Shown here: positions 1 through 5,298 of the stretch, piece after piece
How the letters are laid out: the number at the start of each line of letters is the position of its first letter
Numbering within the stretch: position 1 is the first letter of the stretch
Assembly: GCA_046724435.1 (NCBI GenBank)
Contig: JBKOWN010000125.1
Location: forward strand, 1-6,248
Source: JALZAA01 sp046724435
Lineage (GTDB): Bacteria > Actinomycetota > Acidimicrobiia > IMCC26256 > JACDBD01
Direction of reading: 5' to 3'
DNA: 6,248 nucleotides
Position numbers and translations under genes: made by a program
Notes under the pieces: model-generated
Database searches by the model: none
Seen by the model: the letters and a program-made list of their open reading frames with translations, nothing else
What the model was told of the DNA's origin: nothing

Positions 1-1
1 C

Positions 2-1714
2 AACCGTCGCAAGCCCAAGACGGCGGCCGCGCCCGCCGGCGCCGCGGCCAAGGACCCCGCCGACACGGGCGAGGACTACACCGACGCCGCCGCCGACCGG
101 GGCCTGACAACCGAGGACGTCGCCGCCGACGCACGCGTCGAGGCCGGTCTCGCCGACGCCGAACCCGGAGCGGTGACCGCGGCCGACGCGCCGTCACCAC
201 CCAAGCCGAAGATCGGCGACACGCGACCCGCGCCCCCCGGCGGGGACGGCACCGCGACCCGGAAGCGCCGACGCCGTCGCGGCGGGCGCGGACGCGGTCG
301 CGCCCGCAGCGGCGACGCCGACGCGAAGACCGCGCCCGAAGCCGTGCGCGCCGGCCTGGGCGCCGACCACGTGGCGGTCTCGCTCGACGAGCTCGACGAC
401 ACCGCCCTCGAGCGGCGGCGCGGCCGGACCCGCAAGGGACGTCCGGCTGGGCGCTACATGATGGCCGTGCACGTGCGGGACGACCGGACCACGCACATCG
501 GCGTGCTCGAGGGACGCAGCCTCGTCGAGCACTACGTCGGCTCGCTCGAGCCCGACGACACCGCCATCGACGGCAACATCTACCTGGGCAAGGTGCAGAA
601 CGTCCTGCCCGGGATGGAAGCGGCGTTCATCGACATCGGCACCCCGAAGAACGGCGTGCTGTATCGCGGCGACGTCGCGTTCGACCACAACGACGTCGAG
701 GAGAGTCATCCTCGGATCGAGCGCCTGCTCAAGAACGGCCAGGCGGTGCTGGTCCAGGTCACGAAGAACCCGATCGGGGCCAAGGGCGCCCGGCTCACCC
801 AGGAGGTGAGCCTGGCGGGCCGCTTCGTCGTCATGGTGCCGGGCCAGCCCGAGACGTACGGGATCTCGAAGCGGCTCCCCGACGACGAGCGCAAGCGGCT
901 CCGGCGTGTGCTCGAAGGCCTGCGTCCGCCGGACGCGGGGTTGATCGTGCGGACGGCAGCGGAGGGCGCGACGGACGTCGAGCTCCGCCGGGACGTCGAG
1001 CGGTTGCGCGCCCAATGGGAGCAGATCTCGAAGGTCGCGTCGCGCGCCAAGGCGCCGTCGATCGTCTACCAGGAGCCGACGCTGGTCGTGCGCGTGATCC
1101 GCGAGGAGTTCACGAAGGAGTACCGCGGCGTCGTCATCGACGACCGCGAGCTCTACGAGGAGGTGCGCAGCTACGTCGAGGCGATCGCGCCCGAGCTCTC
1201 CGAACGGGTCGAGTACTACGACGCGGAGGAGGAAGGGCTCCCGCTGTACGAGCGCTTCCATGTGCAGGAGCAGCTGCTCAAGGCGCTCGACCGCAAGGTC
1301 TGGTTGCCCTCGGGAGGTTCTCTGATCATCGAGAGCACCGAGGCGCTCACGGTTATCGACGTGAACACCGGGAAGAACGTCGGCCGCACCAACCTCGAGG
1401 AGACCGTCTATCGCAACAACCTCGAAGCGGCCGAAGAGGTCGCCCGGCAGCTGCGGCTCCGGGACATCGGCGGGATCATCGTGATCGACTTCATCGACAT
1501 GGAGATCCGCAAGAACCGCGACGACGTCATGCGCGCCTTCCGCGACGCGCTGGCCCGTGACAAGACGCGGACGCAGGTGTTCGACATCTCGGAGCTGGGG
1601 CTCGTCGAGATGACCCGCAAGCGCATCTCGGAGGGGCTGGTCGAGACCTTCAGCCGGACCTGCCCGACGTGCCAGGGCCGCGGGTTCCTCGTCGACGAGT
1701 CCCTCCTGCAATGA
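2..1714 (+). CDS. rne: Ribonuclease E/G, 5'-truncated by the window edge
   Basis: Endoribonuclease of the RNase E/G family, which cuts single-stranded AU-rich RNA in mRNA decay and in rRNA/tRNA processing. The frame is open to the window edge, so the true start lies upstream; the GTG at 173 is only an internal candidate. 570 codons are visible (numbering from position 2). Residues 1-150 are low-complexity Ala/Asp/Pro sequence with an Arg-rich patch at 87-102 (nt 260-307), a likely RNA-binding segment. The catalytic core begins near residue 152 (RYMMAVHV). The S1 domain starts around 191 (GNIYLGKVQNVLPGMEAAF). Metal-binding aspartates are D453 in TVIDVNTG (nt 1358) and D496 in GGIIVIDFIDM (nt 1487), 43 residues apart as in E. 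coli D303/D346. The Zn-link CPTC is at 554-557, 101 residues after D453, also as in E. coli. The protein stops 13 residues after this motif, so it lacks the C-terminal small domain and scaffold region of E. coli RNase E. The choice between rne and rng as a name is convention; the family call is firm. Confidence 0.96.
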   Translation, partial: NRRKPKTAAAPAGAAAKDPADTGEDYTDAAADRGLTTEDVAADARVEAGLADAEPGAVTAADAPSPPKPKIGDTRPAPPGGDGTATRKRRRRRGGRGRGRARSGDADAKTAPEAVRAGLGADHVAVSLDELDDTALERRRGRTRKGRPAGRYMMAVHVRDDRTTHIGVLEGRSLVEHYVGSLEPDDTAIDGNIYLGKVQNVLPGMEAAFIDIGTPKNGVLYRGDVAFDHNDVEESHPRIERLLKNGQAVLVQVTKNPIGAKGARLTQEVSLAGRFVVMVPGQPETYGISKRLPDDERKRLRRVLEGLRPPDAGLIVRTAAEGATDVELRRDVERLRAQWEQISKVASRAKAPSIVYQEPTLVVRVIREEFTKEYRGVVIDDRELYEEVRSYVEAIAPELSERVEYYDAEEEGLPLYERFHVQEQLLKALDRKVWLPSGGSLIIESTEALTVIDVNTGKNVGRTNLEETVYRNNLEAAEEVARQLRLRDIGGIIVIDFIDMEIRKNRDDVMRAFRDALARDKTRTQVFDISELGLVEMTRKRISEGLVETFSRTCPTCQGRGFLVDESLLQ

Positions 1715-1723
1715 GCCGTCGGA

Positions 1724-1729
1724 TAGGCT
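1724..1729 (+). promoter_or_regulatory. Candidate -10 box for the rplU-rpmA transcript
   Basis: TAGGCT fits the actinobacterial TAnnnT -10 pattern and lies 9 bp after the upstream RNase stop codon. Transcription would begin near 1736, leaving a leader of about 44 nt that contains a short inverted repeat (CCCGG/CCGGG, 1732-1743) and the rplU ribosome binding site. No convincing -35 hexamer stands 16-18 bp upstream, so this could equally be chance sequence with rplU read through from the RNase gene. Confidence 0.35.
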
Positions 1730-1766
1730 GACCCGGTTCCGGGCCTCTCCGACGACCTGACGCGCC

Positions 1767-1772
1767 GAGGGC
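1767..1772 (+). promoter_or_regulatory. Ribosome binding site of rplU
   Basis: GAGGGC lies 7 nt before the ATG at 1780 and provides a GAGG Shine-Dalgarno core. It supports this ATG as the L21 start, which also matches the family N-terminus (MYAVIKSGGKQYRV). Confidence 0.6.
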
Positions 1773-1779
1773 GAGCAGC

Positions 1780-2205
1780 ATGTACGCAGTGATCAAGAGC
1801 GGCGGGAAGCAGTACCGCGTCGAGGAGGGCGAGCAGCTCGCGGTCGAGCTGCTCGGTACCGCCGGCGAGGTCGAGCTGGCGCCCGTGCTCGTCGTCGACG
1901 GCGACCGCGTATTCGCCACCCCGAAAGAGCTCGAGGCGGCGCGGGTCAGCGCCCGGGTCGTCGAGGAGGCCCGGGGGCCCAAGGTCACGGGCTTCACCTA
2001 CAAGCCCAAGACCAACAACCGCAAGCGTTGGGGCCACCGGCAGCGATACTCGCTGATCGAGATCACGGGCATCACCGCAGGCGGGGCTGCGAGGAAGGCG
2101 CCAGCCGAGAAGAAAGCGCCGGCGACCAAGAAAGCGCCGGCGACCAAGAAAGCACCGGCGACGAAGAAGACCGCGGCGACGAAGCGGCCGGCCAAGAGGG
2201 CTTAA
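1780..2205 (+). CDS. rplU: 50S ribosomal protein L21 with a basic repeat tail
   Basis: L21 binds 23S rRNA in the large subunit. The 141-residue product begins MYAVIKSGGKQYRVEEG, the standard family N-terminus, and carries the L21 signature at about residues 74-95 (YKPKTNNRKRWGHRQRYSL). The family body is about 100-105 residues and ends near ITGITAG. The remaining ~38 residues form an Ala/Lys/Pro/Thr tail with repeated KKAPAT units, likely disordered and rRNA-contacting (inference). A ribosome binding site precedes the ATG. The stop overlaps the ribosome binding site of rpmA, 9 bp upstream of that gene, so the two are surely co-transcribed and probably translationally coupled. L21-L27 pairing is the usual arrangement in bacteria. 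Identification is firm; only the role of the tail is uncertain. Confidence 0.98.
   Translation: MYAVIKSGGKQYRVEEGEQLAVELLGTAGEVELAPVLVVDGDRVFATPKELEAARVSARVVEEARGPKVTGFTYKPKTNNRKRWGHRQRYSLIEITGITAGGAARKAPAEKKAPATKKAPATKKAPATKKTAATKRPAKRA
2110..2181 (+). repeat. 18-bp tandem repeat in the rplU 3' end
   Basis: Four in-frame 18-bp units at 2110-2127, 2128-2145, 2146-2163 and 2164-2181. Units 1 and 2 are identical (aagaaagcgccggcgacc). Unit 3 differs at two positions and unit 4 is more diverged. They encode KKAPAT three times and then KKTAAT. The exact identity of two adjacent units indicates recent duplication by slippage or unequal exchange, so copy number may vary between strains. Confidence 0.9.
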
Positions 2206-2208
2206 GGA
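2204..2208 (+). promoter_or_regulatory. Ribosome binding site of rpmA, inside the rplU stop
   Basis: AAGGA begins within the TAA stop of rplU (2203-2205) and sits 6 nt before the rpmA ATG. Ribosomes finishing L21 uncover or reach this site directly, which favours coupled, equimolar synthesis of L21 and L27. Confidence 0.75.
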
Positions 2209-2214
2209 ACTGCC

Positions 2215-2460
2215 ATGTCGAAGAAGAAGGGCGCGGCCTCCTCGAGGAACGGGCGCGATTCGGCGTCCCAGCGACTGGGCGTGAAGGTCACGACGGGGAC
2301 GAACGTGCGCGCGGGCACGATCATCGTGCGCCAGCGCGGCACCGGGTTCCACCCCGGCGACAACGTACGTCGCGGCGGCGACGACACCCTGTTCGCGACC
2401 GTCGACGGCATCGTCCGGTTCGGCCACCGCAAAGGCCGCAAGCTCGTCGACGTCGTCTGA
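2215..2460 (+). CDS. rpmA: 50S ribosomal protein L27
   Basis: L27 lies near the peptidyl transferase centre, its N-terminal arm reaching the tRNA acceptor ends. The 81-residue product begins MSKKKGAASSRNGRDSASQR, matching the family start (usually MAHKKG...STRNGRDS), with Lys in place of the usual His at position 3-4. The family signature GTIIVRQRGTGFHPG is at residues 34-48, followed by the usual beta-barrel and the end GRKLVDVV. Length is normal. There is no cleavable N-terminal extension of the Firmicutes type: the mature-type sequence starts directly at Met1. It follows rplU after 9 bp with a strong AAGGA site and is the last gene before two hairpins. Confidence 0.98.
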   Translation: MSKKKGAASSRNGRDSASQRLGVKVTTGTNVRAGTIIVRQRGTGFHPGDNVRRGGDDTLFATVDGIVRFGHRKGRKLVDVV

Positions 2461-2470
2461 CCCTCTGGTC

Positions 2471-2490
2471 GCACGTGCTTGCGCACGTGC
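2471..2490 (+). terminator. Hairpin just after rpmA, possible terminator
   Basis: GCACGTGC at 2471-2478 is repeated at 2483-2490, separated by TTGC, giving a perfect 8-bp stem with a 4-nt loop 10 nt after the rpmA stop. Each arm is itself palindromic, so the DNA could also be a paired protein-binding site. No T-run follows. U-less hairpin terminators are commonly proposed in high-GC Gram-positives, so the terminator call is tentative. Confidence 0.4.
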
Positions 2491-2514
2491 TCCGGTCAAC
2501 AGAATTCGTTCTCG

Positions 2515-2536
2515 GGGGCCGGGAAACCCCGGCCCC
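2515..2536 (+). terminator. Strong GC hairpin between rpmA and obg, likely terminator
   Basis: GGGGCCGGG (2515-2523) pairs perfectly with CCCGGCCCC (2528-2536) across the 4-nt loop AAAC. A 9-bp all-GC stem is very stable. Only a weak pyrimidine stretch (tccctttc, 2545-2552) follows instead of a T-run. Its position downstream of rpmA and upstream of a separate obg promoter makes termination or attenuation of the rplU-rpmA transcript the simplest reading. It may also protect the 3' end. Confidence 0.5.
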
Positions 2537-2593
2537 TGCCGCGGGTCCCTTTCAACAAGTGCGAACGCGCACGTGTACGCACGCATCACTTCG

Positions 2594-2599
2594 TATCCT
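2594..2599 (+). promoter_or_regulatory. -10 box of an apparent leaderless obg promoter
   Basis: TATCCT (consensus TAnnnT) ends 6 nt before the obg GTG at 2606, so transcription would begin at or within a base or two of the start codon. No Shine-Dalgarno sequence precedes that GTG, which fits leaderless translation. No good -35 hexamer is seen 16-19 bp upstream. Instead that zone holds an inverted repeat (GTGCG/CGCAC, 2559-2572). Confidence 0.6.
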
Positions 2600-2605
2600 G
2601 GCCGC

Positions 2606-3856
2606 GTGAGTCAGTTCGTCGACGAGGCGCAGATCAACGTGCGAGGTGGGGACGGCGGCGCCGGTTCCATGTCGTTTCGCCGCGAGGCGCACGTTCCACG
2701 CGGCGGACCCGACGGCGGCGACGGCGGGAAGGGCGGCGACGTCATCCTGCGGGCGGATCGCAACGTGGCTTCGCTCCTCGCGTTCCGCGATCATCCGCAC
2801 CGTCGCGCCGCCTCCGGCGCCCACGGGTCGGGCAAGCGTCGGACCGGGGCCGCGGGCGACGATCTTGTCGTGGCTGTCCCGGAGGGAACCAGGGTCAAGA
2901 CGCGTGACGGCGCCGTGGTCGCCGACCTCGTGAGCCACGGCGACAGCTACCTCGCGGCGCGTGGCGGACGCGGCGGGCGAGGGAACGCGAGGTTCCTGTC
3001 GAACGCACGCCGGGCGCCCAGCTTCGCCGAGCAGGGCGAATACGGCGAGGAGGAGTGGTTCGGGCTCGAGCTCAGCCTGATGGCCGATGCCGCGCTCGTC
3101 GGGTTCCCGAACTCGGGCAAGTCGACGCTCATCTCCGCCGTCAGCGCCGCCCGACCGAGGATCGCCGACTACCCGTTCACGACCCTCGAGCCGCACCTCG
3201 GTGTGGTTCGGTCGCACGGGCGTGAGTTCGTGCTGGCCGACATCCCCGGTCTCGTCGAGGGCGCAGCGGAGGGTCGGGGTCTCGGTCATCGGTTTCTGCG
3301 TCACGTCGAGCGCGCCCGGGTCCTGGTGTTGCTCCTCGACCTGGCCCGGCTCGACGGCGACGACCCGGAGCACGAGGATCCCGCCGAGCAGCAACGCGTG
3401 CTTCTGGACGAGCTGGGTCGCTACCGCCCCGACCTGCTCGACCGTCCGCGCATCGTTGTCGGCAGCAAGGCCGACGTCGCGCTGTTCGAGCTCGATGCGC
3501 CCCGTCTCTCGGCGGTCACGCACGAGGGCCTCGACGAGTTCGTCGGGACGCTCGGCGCGATGGTCGCCGACGCTCGTGCCGCCGAGCCCGAGCGCGAGCC
3601 GTTCGCCGTGCTGCGCCCGGTCGAGGAAGGCTTCTCGGTGGTCCGGGACGACGACGGCGCATGGCGTGTGACCGGCAAGTCCGCGGAGCGGGTCGTCGCC
3701 ATGGCCGACCTCACGAACGAGGAGGCGCTGGCGTATGTCCAGGATCGGTTCCGGCGCATGGGCGTCGAGCGTGCCCTGGCACGTGCGGGCGCGCGCGAGG
3801 GCGACACGGTGCGAGTCGGTCCGGTCGAGCTCGAGTACGTCGAGGGCGTCGGCTGA
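2606..3856 (+). CDS. obg: Obg family GTPase (CgtA)
   Basis: Ribosome-associated GTPase acting in late 50S assembly and in stress and cell-cycle control. I chose the GTG at 2606 because the family N-terminus reads (M)xxFVDEAxIxVxxGDGG; an in-frame GTG at 2573 would add 11 residues with no family match. The 416-residue product has the Gly-rich Obg fold (about 1-158; SFRREAHVPRGGPDGGDGG) and a G domain with G1 GFPNSGKST (166-174), switch I YPFTTLEPHLG, G3 DIPGLVEG (212-219), G4 SKAD (287-290, usually NKxD) and G5 SA (302-303). A C-terminal OCT domain occupies about 331-413 (GKSAERVVAMADLTNEEAL, then GDTVRVGPVELEY). The long C-terminal extension of many actinobacterial Obg proteins is absent. It follows rpmA as in most bacteria but appears to have its own leaderless promoter. 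Its stop overlaps the proB start. Confidence 0.97.
   Translation: MSQFVDEAQINVRGGDGGAGSMSFRREAHVPRGGPDGGDGGKGGDVILRADRNVASLLAFRDHPHRRAASGAHGSGKRRTGAAGDDLVVAVPEGTRVKTRDGAVVADLVSHGDSYLAARGGRGGRGNARFLSNARRAPSFAEQGEYGEEEWFGLELSLMADAALVGFPNSGKSTLISAVSAARPRIADYPFTTLEPHLGVVRSHGREFVLADIPGLVEGAAEGRGLGHRFLRHVERARVLVLLLDLARLDGDDPEHEDPAEQQRVLLDELGRYRPDLLDRPRIVVGSKADVALFELDAPRLSAVTHEGLDEFVGTLGAMVADARAAEPEREPFAVLRPVEEGFSVVRDDDGAWRVTGKSAERVVAMADLTNEEALAYVQDRFRRMGVERALARAGAREGDTVRVGPVELEYVEGVG
3842..3846 (+). promoter_or_regulatory. Ribosome binding site of proB within the obg 3' end
   Basis: GAGGG lies 9 nt before the proB ATG at 3856, inside the last codons of obg. With the 1-nt TGATG stop/start overlap it supports translational coupling of proB to obg and makes 3856 the preferred start over any upstream in-frame codon. 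Confidence 0.5.
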
Positions 3857-4965
3857 TGGCGGGAGCGGAAAGGCAGCCGGTCAAGGTTGTCGTGAAGGTC
3901 GGGTCGTCCTCGATCACCAGCGAGGGCGGCGAGCTCGACGACGGCGCCGTCCTCAAGCTCTGCCGCGAGCTCGCCGCGACCCGCCATGCCGGCCACGAGC
4001 TCGTGCTGGTGTGCTCGGGAGCCATCGCGGCCGGTCTCCCTGCCCTCGCGATGCCGAGGCGTCCGACCGACATCGGCACGCTCCAAGCGGTCGCCGCCGT
4101 CGGTCAGCCCAAGCTCATGGAGCGGATCGGAGGGATCTTGTCCGAGCACGGGCTGGTGGCGGGCCAGGTGCTCCTCACGCCGCACGACTTCGTCCAGCGC
4201 GCGCAGTACCTCCACGCGCGCGAAACGCTGCGCCGGCTCCTCGACCTCGGCGTGATCCCGGTCGTCAACGAGAACGACACGATCGCGGACGACGAGATCC
4301 GTTACGGCGACAACGACCGCTTGGCCGCGCTCGTCTCGCACCTGATCGGCGCGGATTTGCTCGTCATGCTCACCGACACGCCCGGCTTGTTCACCGCCGA
4401 CCCGCGTCTCGACACCGAGGCGTCGCTCATCGAGGAGATCGCCGAGGTGGACGCCGCCCTCGAGAGCGTCGCCGGCGCCTCCGGGACGCCGCGGGGGAGC
4501 GGAGGGATGGCGAGCAAGCTGGCGGCGGCGAAGATCGCAGCGTGGTCGGGCGTGCGCGCCGTCATCGCTGCGGCCGACTCGCCGTCCGTGGTCCTCGACG
4601 CGGTCGAGGGGAAGCCGGTCGGCACTGTTGTTCACCCGCGCCGGCAGCGCCTTCCGAGCCGGAAGCTGTGGATCGCGTTCGCCCGTGGGTCGGCCGGTCG
4701 GGTGGTCGTGGACGACGGGGCCCGCCGAGCGTTGACGCGCGACGGCCGTTCGCTGCTCCCGGCCGGCGTGCGCGACGTCGACGGCCGGTTCGAGGCGGAC
4801 GACGCCGTCGAGGTCGTCGCCGAGGACGGGCGCCCCTTCGCCAAGGGCCTCACCCGCGTGTCGGGGGACACCCTGCGCACGATTGCGGGCCGGCGGACGG
4901 GCGATCTCCCCGACGGCATCCCGCACGAGGTCATCCACCGGGACGACCTCGTCGTGCTGCCGTGA
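3856..4965 (+). CDS. proB: Glutamate 5-kinase
   Basis: Phosphorylates L-glutamate with ATP to gamma-glutamyl phosphate, the first and normally proline-inhibited step of proline synthesis; cytosolic. The 369-residue product is the usual length of the two-domain enzyme (about 367). The amino acid kinase domain shows the phosphate-binding KVGSSSI (14-20), CSGAIAAG (53-60, usually SSGAI), the glutamate/proline-site segment NENDT (138-142) with YGDNDRL (150-156), the nucleotide-site LTDTPGLFTADPR (172-184) and GSGGMASKL (214-222; family GTGGMxTK). A C-terminal PUA domain spans roughly 280-360 (GRVVVDDGARRAL to the end), as in E. coli-type enzymes. The ATG overlaps the obg stop, so proB is probably expressed from the obg transcript. 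proA is not coupled to it: 333 bp intervene. Confidence 0.97.
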   Translation: MAGAERQPVKVVVKVGSSSITSEGGELDDGAVLKLCRELAATRHAGHELVLVCSGAIAAGLPALAMPRRPTDIGTLQAVAAVGQPKLMERIGGILSEHGLVAGQVLLTPHDFVQRAQYLHARETLRRLLDLGVIPVVNENDTIADDEIRYGDNDRLAALVSHLIGADLLVMLTDTPGLFTADPRLDTEASLIEEIAEVDAALESVAGASGTPRGSGGMASKLAAAKIAAWSGVRAVIAAADSPSVVLDAVEGKPVGTVVHPRRQRLPSRKLWIAFARGSAGRVVVDDGARRALTRDGRSLLPAGVRDVDGRFEADDAVEVVAEDGRPFAKGLTRVSGDTLRTIAGRRTGDLPDGIPHEVIHRDDLVVLP

Positions 4966-5002
4966 GCCGGCCGCCGCTCGGAACGGGTTGCCATGGGCGC
5001 TC

Positions 5003-5031
5003 TTGCGCGCGCGCGTGGCGTCCGTCACACT
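5003..5031 (+). promoter_or_regulatory. Weak promoter-like pair in the proB-proA spacer
   Basis: TTGCGC (5003-5008) and CACACT (5026-5031) are exactly 17 bp apart and match the -35/-10 consensus at three of six positions each, including the TTG and the conserved A2/T6 of the -10. Transcription would begin near 5038, just ahead of the structured segment at 5069-5130. The match is weak and overlaps a GC-repeat run, so chance is a real possibility. Confidence 0.25.
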
Positions 5032-5068
5032 ACGGACCCGGCAACGACGCCGCTTCGCTCTCACGTTC

Positions 5069-5130
5069 CTCGTCGCCGGCCGACGGGGGGAGGGCCCTCG
5101 CTCGGAGGGCCTCAGACGGCCGGCGAGGAG
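5069..5130 (+). repeat. Nested inverted repeat, possible structured RNA or terminator
   Basis: The outer stem pairs CGCCGGCCG (5074-5082) with CGGCCGGCG (5117-5125), extended by T5073-A5126 and, after one G/G mismatch, by 5069-5071 with 5128-5130. Inside it, GGCCCTC (5093-5099) pairs with GAGGGCC (5105-5111) across GCTCG. That gives 13 outer and 7 inner base pairs within 62 nt. No T-run follows. It may terminate the obg-proB transcript, form part of a proA leader, or be a small RNA; sequence alone does not decide. Confidence 0.5.
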
Positions 5131-5219
5131 CGGGGGACGGCAGTGGGGTCGGACGACCGTGCTGAGGCGGATGGCTGCGCCAGCGGCAGCGCCTTCGCCG
5201 TGCGGGAGCCCGGCCTCGC

Positions 5220-5255
5220 TGCTCCCCCGAGCTCGCACCCCCGCACCGGGGAGCA
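5220..5255 (+). repeat. 8-bp inverted repeat upstream of proA
   Basis: TGCTCCCC (5220-5227) and GGGGAGCA (5248-5255) are perfectly complementary around a 20-nt loop. It ends about 30 bp before the proA -10 box and lacks a T-run. A terminator protecting the proA promoter from read-through is one reading. Confidence 0.4.
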
Positions 5256-5265
5256 ATCCCAGAAC

Positions 5266-5281
5266 TAGACCGAGCGGTCAA
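5266..5281 (+). promoter_or_regulatory. Operator-like palindrome in the proA promoter
   Basis: TAGACCGAGCGGTCAA contains perfect arms GACCG/CGGTC (5268-5279) around AG, with an additional outer T/A match at the ends. It lies just upstream of the proA -10 box, where a bound protein would block RNA polymerase. The size and ACCGnnCGGT-type core resemble TetR-family operators, but no regulator gene is in the window and the assignment is inference. Confidence 0.4.
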
Positions 5282-5285
5282 GGTT

Positions 5286-5291
5286 TACACT
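5286..5291 (+). promoter_or_regulatory. -10 box of an apparent leaderless proA promoter
   Basis: TACACT fits TAnnnT and ends 7 nt before the proA ATG, placing the transcript start at or next to the A of the ATG. The intervening bases are cgccccc, with no Shine-Dalgarno sequence. No clear -35 hexamer is visible at the usual distance. The arrangement matches that found at obg in this window. Confidence 0.6.
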
Positions 5292-5298
5292 CGCCCCC

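Larger units (their letters stand above)
4966..5298 (+). other. proB-proA spacer: no convincing gene, several hairpins
   Basis: This 333-bp stretch has no recognisable coding region. A 91-codon open frame (4993-5268) has no family resemblance, no good ribosome binding site and a weaker third-position GC bias than its neighbours. The spacer contains a 14-nt alternating purine-pyrimidine run (5004-5017), a small hairpin TCCGT/ACGGA (5021-5036), a large nested stem (5069-5130), a hairpin GGTCG/CGACC (5147-5158), an 8-bp stem TGCTCCCC/GGGGAGCA (5220-5255) and, at its 3' end, the proA promoter region. I looked for T-box, cobalamin, SRP, RNase P and tRNA signatures by eye and found none. It could be the proB 3' end plus a regulatory leader or a small RNA. 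Confidence 0.6.

Noticed and set aside
173..175. GTG at 173 as the RNase start
   Set aside because: The frame remains open to position 2 with the same low-complexity composition, so the start is most likely outside the window.
194..1711. 505-codon open frame on the - strand opposite the RNase gene
   Set aside because: It is antisense to the catalytic domain with its conserved metal and zinc residues. The Leu/Asp/Val-rich translation reflects the complement of codon bias.
1408..2589. 393-codon - strand frame spanning the RNase end, rplU and rpmA
   Set aside because: It crosses three annotated genes and their spacers and has no recognisable domain. Its RRRRFLG-like repeat is just the complement of the rplU tandem repeats.
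2573..2605. Upstream GTG start for obg adding 11 residues
   Set aside because: The extra residues do not match the Obg family, no Shine-Dalgarno precedes it, and the -10 box TATCCT would lie inside the coding region.
5004..5017. Alternating GC run as a Z-DNA element
   Set aside because: Fourteen alternating bases in a roughly 70% GC genome is not remarkable, and there is no supporting context.
3421..5256. 611-codon open frame on the - strand across obg, proB and the spacer
   Set aside because: It is the antisense shadow of two confidently identified genes. Long stop-free antisense frames are expected at this GC content, and the translation is low-complexity Arg/Ala/Pro with no family resemblance.
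4993..5268. 91-codon + strand open frame in the proB-proA spacer
   Set aside because: No convincing ribosome binding site, no domain, weaker third-position GC bias than the neighbouring genes, and it runs through the palindromic structures. Cross-species conservation of the frame would be needed to revive it.
4966..5298. T-box or other known riboswitch controlling proA
   Set aside because: T-boxes control proline genes in some Firmicutes, but I see no T-box core (TGGnACCGCG-like) or cobalamin-type box in the spacer.
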